A program made the translations under genes and the position numbers. The notes under the pieces are model-generated. The model did no database searches, was not told the DNA's origin, and saw nothing but the letters and a program-made list of their open reading frames with translations. From assembly GCA_964449895.1 (NCBI GenBank), contig CAYVBY010000011.1, positions 1-64,000 on the forward strand: a stretch of 64,000 bases of DNA, in the 5' to 3' direction. The first letter of the stretch is position 1. Each line of letters begins with the position of its first letter. This DNA comes from Intestinibacter sp964449895 (GTDB lineage: Bacteria; Bacillota; Clostridia; Peptostreptococcales; Peptostreptococcaceae). Positions 17,387 to 26,155 of the stretch are shown piece by piece.

Positions 17387-18260
17387 TAACCTCAACCCCC
17401 TTATTATTGCAACACACAACAAATGTTTGCTTGAATTCTTTTTCTAAAATAGATTTACATTTAAGTGCATCGTCTTTATTTTTGTATAACCCAAAAACTG
17501 TAGGCCCACTGCCACTCATCATAGCTCCTAATGCTTTATTCTCCATCATAATCTTTTCAATTTCTCTTATAATTGGATATTTCTCTACTGTAACTTCTTC
17601 AAGAACATTAAGCATATTGTTTGCTAATTCTTCTATTTTATTATTTTTTAAACAATCAATAAGTAAATTATTGTTTGGTCTAATCTTTATTTCTCTTGAA
17701 TCAATTAGTTCATAAATTTCTTTAGTTGAAACAAATAAATTTGGTTTACATACCAAAATACTGACATCTTCATCTAAACCTTTAATGTCAGTAAATTCTT
17801 CCCCTATTCCTTCAGCTAAAACAGTGCCTCCTTTTATACAAAACGGAACATCTGCACCTATTTTTAATCCCATTTCTTCTAATTGTTCATCACTTAAATT
17901 TAAATTCCAAAGATTATTTAATCCTACTAATATTGCAGCTGCATTTGAACTACCTCCAGCCATACCAGCTGCAACTGGTATATTCTTTTCGATATAAATT
18001 TCTATTCCCCTATCTATATTAAATGTCTCTTTTATTAAATTAGCAGCTTTATACACAATATTATTGCTATCTACAGGTATTTCATTACTATTACTTTTTA
18101 TTAAAATTTTATTATCTATTATTTCATTAATTTCAATCAAATCATATAAATCAATAGTTTGCATTATCATTTCGACTAAATGATATCCATCTTCTCTTAC
18201 TCCTAATACGTCTATAGATAAATTTATTTTTGCCCTACTTTTTAGTTTTATTGAATTCAT
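17379..18260 (-). CDS. ispE: 4-diphosphocytidyl-2-C-methyl-D-erythritol kinase
   Basis: GHMP-family kinase of the methylerythritol phosphate pathway to isoprenoids, phosphorylating CDP-methylerythritol. The 293 residues include the substrate motif KINLSIDVLG..DGYHLVEM, the ATP-binding GHMP loop PVAAGMAGGSSNAAA (about 90-104) and the C-terminal MSGSGPTVFG. The later pathway enzymes ispD and ispF are encoded about 35 kb away in this window. It overlaps the GntR gene, an association also found in related clostridia. Confidence 0.94.
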   Translation of the reverse strand: MNSIKLKSRAKINLSIDVLGVREDGYHLVEMIMQTIDLYDLIEINEIIDNKILIKSNSNEIPVDSNNIVYKAANLIKETFNIDRGIEIYIEKNIPVAAGMAGGSSNAAAILVGLNNLWNLNLSDEQLEEMGLKIGADVPFCIKGGTVLAEGIGEEFTDIKGLDEDVSILVCKPNLFVSTKEIYELIDSREIKIRPNNNLLIDCLKNNKIEELANNMLNVLEEVTVEKYPIIREIEKIMMENKALGAMMSGSGPTVFGLYKNKDDALKCKSILEKEFKQTFVVCCNNKGVEVNG

Positions 18261-18333
18261 TTTAGCCTCCTTGTATTTATTTTGTATATCGTATAATGCA
18301 TTACTAGTTATAATTATACTACAAAAACAAAAT

Positions 18334-18356
18334 AATAGGGGATACTATCCCCTATT
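18334..18356 (-). terminator. Terminator after sipL
   Basis: Perfect 10-bp inverted repeat AATAGGGGAT / ATCCCCTATT with a 3-base loop, followed on the minus strand by ATTTTGTTTTTG. Confidence 0.75.
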
Positions 18357-18389
18357 ATTTGTCATTTTAATTTTTATCTATTTGAATTT

Positions 18390-19940
18390 TTAGTCATTTT
18401 GTACAACTTTTTTCTCTAAAATCAAACATTTACCAGGAATTAATACCTCGCTTATATCAATTTCATTAGTTTGGGCTATTTCCTCTTCTGTTGTATTATA
18501 TTTTTTGGCTATATCCCATAAACTATCATTTTCCTTGCAAATATAAATAATTATACTTGGAGCTTTTGATAAATCATATTCTCCTTTATCTTCTCCCTTT
18601 ACTATAAAGCTTTCAGATTTTTTATCTATAACTTCTATAAATCTTTTTATTTTTATATTTAATTCTATTTGATCTTTGTTTAATTCAGCCTCTGCTTTTT
18701 CTATACATATTGTATTGAATACAGAACACATATCATTTAAATTGTCTATCTCTATCTCATGTTCAAAAGGTATTTCTTCATTTATCTTATAAATAATTTT
18801 TAAACCTTCTACTGGTATAAATAATATATTTATTTTTATTATTCCCTGTATAGTACAAACACAATCATCTGAATAAGTATTTTCTATAGATGCATTGCAA
18901 TTTACACTTACAATATCCTTTATTTGAATAGTTTCATTATCATAATTTAAACTATCTCTTACTAAAAAATTGTCTTGAGTTCTTAAAAGTGTTTTATTTA
19001 AATTTATCATTCTATGTTCAAATTTAATAAATTTTTGAGGAGAATAAGCATCTTGTAAAACTTCTCTCATAACTTCATCACAAACTTTAACTTTAGAAAA
19101 AACTGTACATTCTATTTCTAAAAGTCCTGTATTATTATCTATATTTTGTTTAAATTCATAATTAAAGTCCCCTATATTCATAAGAATTTCTTCGTTCATA
19201 CCTTCAAATACTCCAGGTACTTCTATAAACTGAGTAAAATCAATTCCTACTTTATCAAGTTCAACTATTTCTCCATCAAAAGTACAAGCTAAAGGGCTTA
19301 TTTCTAAAACTCCACCAATAATAACTTTATTGTCTGTAACTCTACTTTCTTTAACTCTTACAATAGGATTTATATTTATAATATCTTCTATCTCTTCAAC
19401 ATTAACAGTAATTGTATCTCTAACTACACTTTCAGATTTTTCAATTCCAACTATATCTTGAAATAAAATTTCTTTTCTGTGCTTTTGTATCCCTTCAACT
19501 TGAGAAACATCTCTAACAATATCTAATCTTTGTTTTTCAAACAAACTACCTCTTACATTTATTAAAGCTCCTACTTTTATTTTACGTTCATTTATAATAG
19601 TACAATCAATATGCTCTATCTCTGAATATAGCATATATTCCATATCTGGAAACGCGCAATCTTTTTCTATAACTTCATTTAATTCTATTTTTCCATTTAT
19701 GTTAGAAACTGTATTTTTATCATCCGCAATATAAATCACATTATAGTTGAAACTTCCTCTAAAAGTAATCTTTCCCTCTAGTATTTCAACTTTTCTAAGA
19801 ACTATGTATCCCATAGTATCGATTATATCGTATACATCCAATTTTTTATCAGGAACTACACTTTCCGATTCTATAAATGTCTGAAACTTACCAAAGTCTA
19901 TTCTATTATCTATTTTAATAATATCCTTGATTAATTCCAC
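18390..19940 (-). CDS. sipL: SPOCS/LysM spore coat morphogenetic protein, SipL-like
   Basis: 516 residues of repeated SPOCS (DUF3794) beta domains (roughly 30-140, 165-290, 310-430) and a C-terminal LysM domain (about 470-510, with ENDSLWDIAKKYNTTEEEIA). Architecture and position (ispE-GntR on one side, veg-yabG on the other) match C. difficile SipL, whose LysM domain binds the SpoIVA ATPase and links the coat to the forespore. The GTG at 19940 is chosen over an ATG at 19955 because that ATG lies in the GGGAGGG ribosome site. A mother-cell sigma factor is expected to drive it. Confidence 0.82.
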   Translation of the reverse strand: MELIKDIIKIDNRIDFGKFQTFIESESVVPDKKLDVYDIIDTMGYIVLRKVEILEGKITFRGSFNYNVIYIADDKNTVSNINGKIELNEVIEKDCAFPDMEYMLYSEIEHIDCTIINERKIKVGALINVRGSLFEKQRLDIVRDVSQVEGIQKHRKEILFQDIVGIEKSESVVRDTITVNVEEIEDIININPIVRVKESRVTDNKVIIGGVLEISPLACTFDGEIVELDKVGIDFTQFIEVPGVFEGMNEEILMNIGDFNYEFKQNIDNNTGLLEIECTVFSKVKVCDEVMREVLQDAYSPQKFIKFEHRMINLNKTLLRTQDNFLVRDSLNYDNETIQIKDIVSVNCNASIENTYSDDCVCTIQGIIKINILFIPVEGLKIIYKINEEIPFEHEIEIDNLNDMCSVFNTICIEKAEAELNKDQIELNIKIKRFIEVIDKKSESFIVKGEDKGEYDLSKAPSIIIYICKENDSLWDIAKKYNTTEEEIAQTNEIDISEVLIPGKCLILEKKVVQND

Positions 19941-19994
19941 AATTATCCCTCCCATATAATATAACTATTAAATTATATTTATGGAAACAAAAAA

Positions 19995-20023
19995 AAATTA
20001 CACCTATTTAATAGGTATAATTT
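19995..20023 (-). terminator. Terminator after veg
   Basis: Near-perfect hairpin AAATTATACCTAT / ATAGGTGTAATTT followed by nine T on the minus strand, starting at the veg stop codon itself. Confidence 0.75.
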
Positions 20024-20292
20024 TAACATACACTTAGTTTATCATCTTTCTTTTGACAAATTTGTAATTTTACATTTGATGTCAATAAATCAGAGTAGCT
20101 ATATGATACTCTTTGATATCCATCTGATGTTCCACCTAATTTTACTATAAATACACTTGGATACACATTTTCTAATACGCCAACTTTTGTATCAACTTGT
20201 TTTCTACCTTTATTGGCTTTTAGTACTATAGTTTTTCCTAAATGTTTTTTTAGTGTTCCTCTAATCTTATCTAAAGTTTGAACTGTAGCCAC
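20023..20292 (-). CDS. veg: Veg protein (DUF1021)
   Basis: 89-residue small cytoplasmic protein of the Veg family, with the family pattern GTLKKHLGKTIVLKANKGRK near the N-terminus and a short SH3-like core. In B. subtilis veg is very highly expressed and has been linked to biofilm gene control and spore germination; the exact mechanism is unsettled. It is monocistronic here, with two consensus promoters upstream and a strong terminator directly behind. Confidence 0.9.
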   Translation of the reverse strand: MATVQTLDKIRGTLKKHLGKTIVLKANKGRKQVDTKVGVLENVYPSVFIVKLGGTSDGYQRVSYSYSDLLTSNVKLQICQKKDDKLSVC

Positions 20293-20323
20293 AACATCAC
20301 CTTCTTTTTATTTATATGTTTAC

Positions 20324-20352
20324 ATAATATCACAATTTATTTTTTTTGTCAA
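20324..20352 (-). promoter_or_regulatory. veg promoter, proximal
   Basis: Minus strand TTGACA at 20347-20352, a 17-base spacer, TATTAT at 20324-20329; start predicted near 20317, giving a short leader of about 25 bases. Confidence 0.7.
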
Positions 20353-20367
20353 ATGCATAAACTAATA

Positions 20368-20396
20368 ATTTTATATATTTTTTTAATAATTGTCAA
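20368..20396 (-). promoter_or_regulatory. veg promoter, distal
   Basis: Minus strand TTGACA at 20391-20396, a 17-base spacer, TAAAAT at 20368-20373. It lies 44 bases upstream of the proximal promoter with the same spacing. Confidence 0.55.
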
Positions 20397-20629
20397 TATA
20401 ATTTATAAAGAATACAATATTATTTTTATTTTTCGTATTATAACTAAATAAATATATAATTATCTTCGTATGAATATATATATTTATACATTTTTTCAAA
20501 TTTTAATTCACTAAATATGTCAACCTACTTCGATAAAATCGTTTTCGTATAGTTAATGATCTATTTTTTCTATTTTTATTTAATCATAAATAGATATAAT
20601 AAACGATATAAATAATAAGTCGGGCTATT

Positions 20630-21499
20630 TTAAAGTAAATACGGCTTAGGCATTGCCCATCTAAATTTTCCCCTTGTTTCAAATCCTCCTATACCTTTTA
20701 CTCCTGTAATCGTTTGTTCTATTATTTCTTCTATTGGAACTACTACATCAATTCTAGAACATGCAATTTTCTCGACTACAAATACAGGATCTAATGCATG
20801 TATCATTATTCTCCCTGGAGAGCTTGCATAATTAGCCCCTGCCTTCATTAAAGCCTCATAGTTAGATTGACAAGCTCCTGCAAATATAACTAAATCATCA
20901 AAATTAGGTTGCCACTTTCTAGCCTCTTTCACTGCTTTTAAAAAATTGTATGAATTTCTGTAATTGCTTATATTTTTTAAATCTCCTGTTTTGGAATGTA
21001 GTGCATCATGACCGGTAATAACTAAAATATCTGGATTATGTCTTTCTAATAATTTTTTAATTTCTTTATATTGATTAACTTCTGGAATTGCAACACCTAC
21101 TGCTGGAATTCCTAATTGTGAATATACATCTAAACAAATTTTTAAATATTCTTTATCTCCATCTATTTGAAGAACCTTTCCTGGAATTCCATATACATTA
21201 GTATTTGACTGTTGTAGTGAAGATTTAGGAATTCCACGCATATTTTTTTTATTTCTTTCTTTAGCTCTTTTTAAACTTCTATACAAAACATTTTCAACAT
21301 TTTTATCCATTAAAATTTCTTTTAAGTCTGGAGGTTTTATTAATTCTAAATCATTTAAAGGTGCATCTGCTATAATTCTAAATGCAACACCTTTTAATAT
21401 AGCTATTTTTTCACCTTTATTATCAAAAATAATATCTGTAATTTTAAATACAATGTCTTTATTATAAGATTTTCTAGCTACAATATCCCCTACTTTCAT
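20630..21499 (-). CDS. yabG: Sporulation-specific protease YabG
   Basis: 289-residue cysteine-type protease of the peptidase U57 family that trims spore coat proteins (and, in C. difficile, SipL/SpoIVA-related and cortex-lytic precursors). N-terminal KOW/SH3-like region (MKVGDIVARKSY...) is followed by the conserved VLQIDGD, VITGHDALHSKTG and VIFAGACQSNYEALMKAGAN segments containing the candidate His and Cys residues. It is the mother-cell companion of sipL. A sigma-K-like -10 precedes it. Confidence 0.92.
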   Translation of the reverse strand: MKVGDIVARKSYNKDIVFKITDIIFDNKGEKIAILKGVAFRIIADAPLNDLELIKPPDLKEILMDKNVENVLYRSLKRAKERNKKNMRGIPKSSLQQSNTNVYGIPGKVLQIDGDKEYLKICLDVYSQLGIPAVGVAIPEVNQYKEIKKLLERHNPDILVITGHDALHSKTGDLKNISNYRNSYNFLKAVKEARKWQPNFDDLVIFAGACQSNYEALMKAGANYASSPGRIMIHALDPVFVVEKIACSRIDVVVPIEEIIEQTITGVKGIGGFETRGKFRWAMPKPYLL

Positions 21500-21526
21500 G
21501 GTAATCCCCCTATTACTTGTTTTAGT

Positions 21527-21561
21527 TTATAGTATGTGGATTAATTTTTTTTGTTCCAAAA
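21527..21561 (-). promoter_or_regulatory. Possible sigma-K promoter of yabG
   Basis: Minus strand CATACTATA about 30 bases upstream of yabG fits a sigma-K -10 (CATA...TA), with an AC-containing -35 (GGAACA) about 15 bases upstream of it. Known sigma-K control of yabG in relatives supports the reading; the motif is short. Confidence 0.4.
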
Positions 21562-21618
21562 GGTATATGTATTATATAATTTATATATCAACAAAATTAA
21601 CTTATGGAGGACTTTAAA

Positions 21619-22218
21619 ATGAAAATCGGTATTTTAGCCTGTTCAGTATTTGAACCCGAACTAGAACATGTTATAAAAAATATAAAAGAAAAAAATTTAT
21701 TTGAAGAAAATATAGAAGTTACTTACCTTCCTTTTGGGTTACATACAGATTTAAATAAACTAGAAAATGATGTTACAAATTCACTAGATAAATTGACATT
21801 AGAATACGATAAAGTTATCGTTCTTTATGGTTCTAAATGTCACTATAGATTCTTTGAATTCTTAAATAAATACGATAATATAATCGAAATAAAACCTGCT
21901 AACTGCCTTGAAGCAATTATTGGGGATAAAGTTGTTGAATCTTATGCACAAGCAAAAGATATCTACCTAACATCTGGTTGGATTGAAAAATTCGATGAGC
22001 TTAACAAATTCAGCAATGCTGTTGATAACTATGATGTATTAAATCAATTTGGTATGTACGAAAACGCTATAATTGGAAATACTGGAATTATTGAAATTAC
22101 TGATGATATGATATTTGAACTGTATGAAAAAATACAAATCCCTATAGAAGTTGAAGATGTGGATATCTGTATATTTGAAAATCTAATTGTGGATTGTATC
22201 AAAAAAGCATTAAGTTAA
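21619..22218 (+). CDS. DUF1638-like protein
   Basis: 199 residues, cytoplasmic, with an alpha/beta pattern beginning KIGILACSVFEPEL and a second block VIVLYGSKCH, which resembles the DUF1638 family (ILACG...; YG.C). Family members often neighbour corrinoid-dependent methyltransferases; none is adjacent here, although B12-dependent MetH is 13 kb away. The ATG at 21619 has a perfect site (GGAGG, 8 bases away); the ATG at 21604 is part of the Shine-Dalgarno region. It stands alone on the plus strand, divergent from yabG. Function unknown. Confidence 0.65.
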   Translation: MKIGILACSVFEPELEHVIKNIKEKNLFEENIEVTYLPFGLHTDLNKLENDVTNSLDKLTLEYDKVIVLYGSKCHYRFFEFLNKYDNIIEIKPANCLEAIIGDKVVESYAQAKDIYLTSGWIEKFDELNKFSNAVDNYDVLNQFGMYENAIIGNTGIIEITDDMIFELYEKIQIPIEVEDVDICIFENLIVDCIKKALS

Positions 22219-22235
22219 ATTAAATAAATACACAC

Positions 22236-22275
22236 AAAAAAGGAGCTAACTGTTGATAAGTTTAGCTCCTTTTTA
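22236..22275. terminator. Bidirectional terminator between convergent genes
   Basis: AAAAAGGAGCTAA / TTTAGCTCCTTTTT hairpin with A run before and T run after; serves the DUF1638 gene (plus) and the SEC-C gene (minus). Confidence 0.75.
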
Positions 22276-22309
22276 ATAAATTAATTATAAATCTATCCAC
22301 AATTTATTA

Positions 22310-22810
22310 TTATTTTCCACAACATTTTTTGTATTTTTTACCGCTTCCACATGGACATGGATCATTTCTTCCAACTCTGTCTTCTTTTACAACTATTCTA
22401 GATCTATTGTAATCTTTAGTTATAGCTTTTCTAGTTTCTACAGATAATATTCCATCCCATCCTTCTAATTCATATAACCAGTGTGCTTCAGCAGCTAACA
22501 TATTGTAGTATAATTTTTCCCAATCTATTTTTATAGAAACTTGAGTATCTACTGTTATAGCATCTAAATCAAATTCTTCTTTAACACTTTCACTTATTCC
22601 GTGCATGAATCCCATGAAAAATTCGTTAGATACATTGTATTTTACTGCTAAATCAGAGAATACACCTTCTACTACTTCTGTTTTGTTGTTTAATATTTCA
22701 TTGTATATTCCTGCTTCTGCTTTTAAATATTCTTCCCAGAATTTTATTTCTTGTTCATTATCGCCTGCTTGGCTATCACAAAGATTCATCCAATCTGCAT
22801 ATAAACTCAT
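22310..22810 (-). CDS. SEC-C motif protein of unknown function
   Basis: 166 residues. The C-terminal 20 residues form a SEC-C zinc-binding motif (NDPCPCGSGKKYKKCCGK), as found at the end of SecA and on many unrelated proteins. The preceding 145 residues are predicted helical and acidic and I do not recognise a further domain. It is flanked by the UPF0489 gene upstream on the same strand with a 61-base gap. Metal-dependent protein or ribosome binding is a guess from the SEC-C motif only. Confidence 0.7.
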   Translation of the reverse strand: MSLYADWMNLCDSQAGDNEQEIKFWEEYLKAEAGIYNEILNNKTEVVEGVFSDLAVKYNVSNEFFMGFMHGISESVKEEFDLDAITVDTQVSIKIDWEKLYYNMLAAEAHWLYELEGWDGILSVETRKAITKDYNRSRIVVKEDRVGRNDPCPCGSGKKYKKCCGK

Positions 22811-22871
22811 AATAAGTTCCTCCTAAATTATTATTTATTTTTTTAATTTTAAATTTCTTATTTTGACAATT

Positions 22872-23576
22872 CTATATTATATCATAATTAAATAATTCTT
22901 TTAATACTTTTATAGCATACTCTTGATTTATAAAGTAAGGACTTGTTGCAATTGTAATCACTTTAGCTTTCTTTATTAAATCTTTTATTTTTTCTAATTT
23001 AAAGTCATAAGGAATATAATCCATATCTTCAGAGAATATATCTAAATCTATATCCAAAACATATTCTTCCTCTACATTTATGTCAAATCCATAAGAACTA
23101 TCTATTATAATAACATCAGAAAAAATTTCTTTTTTTAATGCGGGTTGTATAAAGTTACCAACATTTAAAACTTTATTTGTGTATCTAAATACATCATCTA
23201 GGTTCTCTATATCCACATTGTAATCTTCAGGCTTTCTCATATCCTTGTGCTGATCTACATGAACTAATTTACACCCTTGATTAAACAATCCTTTATTTAA
23301 ACTTTTCATCCAAAAATAAAAAGCGTGGTTATGATTGTCAAATACATAGACTATTTTATCATCTACTTCATATTGAACTAAATTTTCAAGTCCCATAGCT
23401 TTTATCTCTGTATCTTCGTCTATTTCATTAAATACTATATTTTCACCTAATGATACATCATCTAAAGTTCCTTTTATTAACTTAGGAACAAATATTTTCT
23501 TATTCGTTCTCTCTTCATAAGAAAATACATTATTCCCTACTGGTTCTTCAATGTAAAATCCTACATATCTATCCAT
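22872..23576 (-). CDS. UPF0489 family protein (arginase/deacetylase-like)
   Basis: 234 residues matching UPF0489, a family related to the arginase/deacetylase fold. The likely metal-binding motifs are HNHAFYFW, VHVDQHKDMR and DIDLDIFSEDMD, which contain the His and Asp residues expected for a binuclear metal site. No signal peptide or membrane segment. It lies 18 bases downstream of the pseudouridine synthase gene, so these probably form one operon. Substrate unknown. Confidence 0.7.
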   Translation of the reverse strand: MDRYVGFYIEEPVGNNVFSYEERTNKKIFVPKLIKGTLDDVSLGENIVFNEIDEDTEIKAMGLENLVQYEVDDKIVYVFDNHNHAFYFWMKSLNKGLFNQGCKLVHVDQHKDMRKPEDYNVDIENLDDVFRYTNKVLNVGNFIQPALKKEIFSDVIIIDSSYGFDINVEEEYVLDIDLDIFSEDMDYIPYDFKLEKIKDLIKKAKVITIATSPYFINQEYAIKVLKELFNYDII

Positions 23577-23594
23577 TTTATCTCCTCAAAACAA

Positions 23595-24260
23595 CTAAAA
23601 TATATTCCATGGATATTTATCAGGTGGCTCACAGACAAATTCCATTTTTTCTTTTTTAGTTGGATGTTCTATTTCTATTTTATAAGACCATAATGCTATT
23701 TGCTGTCCCTTTTTATTTACATCTTTTCCGTATCTTTGATCTCCATAAAGAGGATGATTTCTACTTGAAAATTGAACTCTTATTTGATGAGGTCTTCCTG
23801 TTTTTAAATCAATTTCAACTAAACTAAAATCATCCTTTGATGCTAATGTTTTATAGCTTAATTTAGCATCCTTTGCGTCTTTGTGGTTTTTATTTACCAC
23901 AGTTACCATATTAGTTTTTTTATCTTTATATAAATAATCGCTTAAGTTATCTTCTCTTTTTTTCATGTTACCATGAATTACAGCCTTATAAGTCTTTTTA
24001 AATGTTTTATTTCTTACTTGTTCTGATAATCTAGATGCTGCCTTAGAAGTCTTAGCAAACACCATAATCCCTCCAACCGGTCTATCTAGTCTATGCACAA
24101 GTCCAACAAATACATTTCCTGGCTTATTATATTTTTCTTTTAAGTATTTTTTAAGTAAATTAACCATATCATCGTCACTAGTATTGTCACCTTGAGATAA
24201 TATATTTACTGGCTTTTCAACTACTAATAGATGATTATCTTCATATATTACTTTAATCAT
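23595..24260 (-). CDS. RluA-family pseudouridine synthase
   Basis: 221 residues, the catalytic domain alone without an S4 domain. The catalytic aspartate is in GLVHRLDRPVGGIMVF (about residues 53-68), and the later GRPHQIRVQF is the usual RluA motif. It isomerises uridines in rRNA or tRNA; the exact site cannot be assigned. Its start overlaps the stop of the upstream methyltransferase gene by one base (TAATG), implying coupled translation of two RNA-modifying enzymes. Confidence 0.88.
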   Translation of the reverse strand: MIKVIYEDNHLLVVEKPVNILSQGDNTSDDDMVNLLKKYLKEKYNKPGNVFVGLVHRLDRPVGGIMVFAKTSKAASRLSEQVRNKTFKKTYKAVIHGNMKKREDNLSDYLYKDKKTNMVTVVNKNHKDAKDAKLSYKTLASKDDFSLVEIDLKTGRPHQIRVQFSSRNHPLYGDQRYGKDVNKKGQQIALWSYKIEIEHPTKKEKMEFVCEPPDKYPWNIF

Positions 24261-25132
24261 TATTTAGACTCCCATCTACCAAATATACCACATGGAAGAA
24301 CTTTTCCGTCTCTTGAAGCTGGTATTCCAAGTTCTCCGCCATATATTTTTCCGCCTCTTACTTTTTTACCAATAGTAGTTTGAAGAACATTTTCTAATAC
24401 TATTGGAGAAAATCCTGTTGTATATGAGTTTATTAAGAAGAATAATGGCTTGTCTGATAATACCTTCATACATAAATTTACAAAATCAAAAAGCTTATCT
24501 TCTATTTGCCAAACTTCTCCCTTTGGTCCTCTTCCGTAAGAAGGTGGATCCATAATTATCGCATCATATTTGTTTCCTCTTCTTATTTCTCTTTCTACAA
24601 ATTTAACAACGTCATCTACTATAAATCTTACTTTTCTATCTCCAAGCCCTGATAAGTGAAGATTTTCTTTAGCTTGAGTAGTCATACCTTTAGAAGCATC
24701 TACATGACATACTTCTGCTCCTGCAGCTGCACAAGCTACTGTTGCCCCACCAGTATAAGCAAATAAGTTTAATACTTTTATAGGTCTTTTTGCATTTTTT
24801 ATTTTGTCCATAGACCATTCCCAGTTTGCCGCTTGTTCAGGGAATAATCCAGTATGTTTAAATCCTGTTGGTTTTATATAGAATTTTAAATTTTTGTAGC
24901 TTATAGTCCATTGTTCTGGGTATTTTTTCTTATGTTCCCATTGACCTCCACCTTTATTACTTCTATGATAATGACCATGAGGATTTTTCCATAAAGCCCA
25001 TTCAGATTCCATTGGCCACACTACTTGAGGGTCTGGTCTTCTAAGTATATATTGTCCCCATCTTTCTAATTTTTCGCCATTTCCCATATCTATAAGTTCA
25101 TAATCTTTCCATTGATCCGCTAATAATAACAT
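24260..25132 (-). CDS. Class I SAM-dependent methyltransferase (RlmI/RlmK-like)
   Basis: 290 residues. The SAM-binding core begins at VLNLFAYTGGATVACAAAGA (about 119-138), followed by VCHVDASKGM and the catalytic-site motif MDPPSYGRGPKGEVW, which is characteristic of the RlmI-like 23S rRNA cytosine methyltransferase group. The PUA domain of RlmI is absent. It is the first gene of a coupled pair with the RluA-type enzyme. RNA as substrate is inferred from family and neighbour. Confidence 0.82.
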   Translation of the reverse strand: MLLLADQWKDYELIDMGNGEKLERWGQYILRRPDPQVVWPMESEWALWKNPHGHYHRSNKGGGQWEHKKKYPEQWTISYKNLKFYIKPTGFKHTGLFPEQAANWEWSMDKIKNAKRPIKVLNLFAYTGGATVACAAAGAEVCHVDASKGMTTQAKENLHLSGLGDRKVRFIVDDVVKFVEREIRRGNKYDAIIMDPPSYGRGPKGEVWQIEDKLFDFVNLCMKVLSDKPLFFLINSYTTGFSPIVLENVLQTTIGKKVRGGKIYGGELGIPASRDGKVLPCGIFGRWESK

Positions 25133-25349
25133 AGTTACCTCCTCTAATTACTAATCTTATGTATTATATCATATATTCATCTTTATTTTAGTTATTTTCA
25201 CCACTTTATACACTTTATTATTATCTCTATTATTTAAGATAATATCAAGTAATACTTAGTTTTTTGATTAAGTTCTTTTTTTATTCTATCAATCATAGAT
25301 ATTAATAGTTTAAAAGAAAATTATTAATATCTATCAAGGGGTGAATATA

Positions 25350-26075
25350 ATGAATCAAATCAATCAAAATTACATAGGCTGTATTTACAACCTATTATAT
25401 ATTCAATACAATGAAATTTTTGGTAGAGAGGAATTTTTCTACTTCGATTTGAGCTATCCAGTTTTTTATAATGTTAAAAATGGATATTTTCAAGTAAATA
25501 AGGGCATTTTAGATAATTTAAACAAATCTATCTACTCTAATGTAGAAACTTTTAGAAATGGACTCTATGAAGAAATGGCTCAGTACAACAAAACAGCAAC
25601 AGAAAATAATCTTCCTAAAAGAGTTTACCAAGTAAACACAAGTTATGATATTACATTTAGTAAGAATCATATTTTAAGTTTTGTACTATTTTTAAATTCT
25701 ATTAGCACCAATGAAGGCCCTGAGTACGAAGAATTATACAGCTTCAATATAGATTTATTAAATGGAAACCAGTTGACTCTAAAAGATTTATTTATTCCTG
25801 GTGTAGATTATATAAATATGATTTCAAATTATATAAATAATAAAATTTCTCAAACACCAACTCTTTTCTACCAAGATACAATCATAGATATTCCTGACTC
25901 ACAGGCATTTTATATAACAGATAAAGGTATAGTATTATATTTTACTGAAGCTGAAATTGCTCCAGCAGACACTGGCATACAAAAATTCTTAATCTCTTTT
26001 GAAGAATTTGGGCAATATATCAATCCTAGATTTTACTGCAACCCACAAAATGTAATTCTAAGAAACAAAAAATAG
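25350..26075 (+). CDS. DUF4163/DUF3298-domain protein
   Basis: 241 residues. The middle part (about 75-125) resembles DUF4163 and the C-terminal half (about 135-235; GNQLTLKDLF then ITDKGIVLYFTEAEIAP) fits DUF3298, as in the extracellular part of RsiV anti-sigma factors, which bind lysozyme. Unlike those, it has no signal peptide or transmembrane segment. The ATG at 25350 follows an AGGGGTG site; a GTG at 25341 lies in that site. It stands alone on the plus strand. Confidence 0.7.
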   Translation: MNQINQNYIGCIYNLLYIQYNEIFGREEFFYFDLSYPVFYNVKNGYFQVNKGILDNLNKSIYSNVETFRNGLYEEMAQYNKTATENNLPKRVYQVNTSYDITFSKNHILSFVLFLNSISTNEGPEYEELYSFNIDLLNGNQLTLKDLFIPGVDYINMISNYINNKISQTPTLFYQDTIIDIPDSQAFYITDKGIVLYFTEAEIAPADTGIQKFLISFEEFGQYINPRFYCNPQNVILRNKK

Positions 26076-26093
26076 TTTTCAATATTTGACAAT

Positions 26094-26138
26094 AAAAAAG
26101 CTACTGTCGACTAAAATTTATAGTCGCAGTAGCTTTTA
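26094..26138. terminator. Bidirectional terminator between the DUF3298 gene and carB
   Basis: AATAAAAAAGCTACTG / CAGTAGCTTTTATT with further CGACTA/TAGTCG pairing inside; A and T runs on both sides serve both convergent genes. Confidence 0.75.
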
Positions 26139-26155
26139 TTATGAATCATATTAAA

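Larger units (their letters stand above)
20293..20629. other. Intergenic region between yabG and veg
   Basis: 337 very AT-rich bases. The left part carries the two veg promoters (20324-20396). The rest is the 3' flank of yabG; I saw no clear terminator, ORF or RNA gene there. Confidence 0.45.

Noticed and set aside
17387..17422. Longer GntR regulator from the upstream TTG
   Set aside because: It would lie within ispE and lacks a ribosome site; the ATG at 17386 gives the normal family length.
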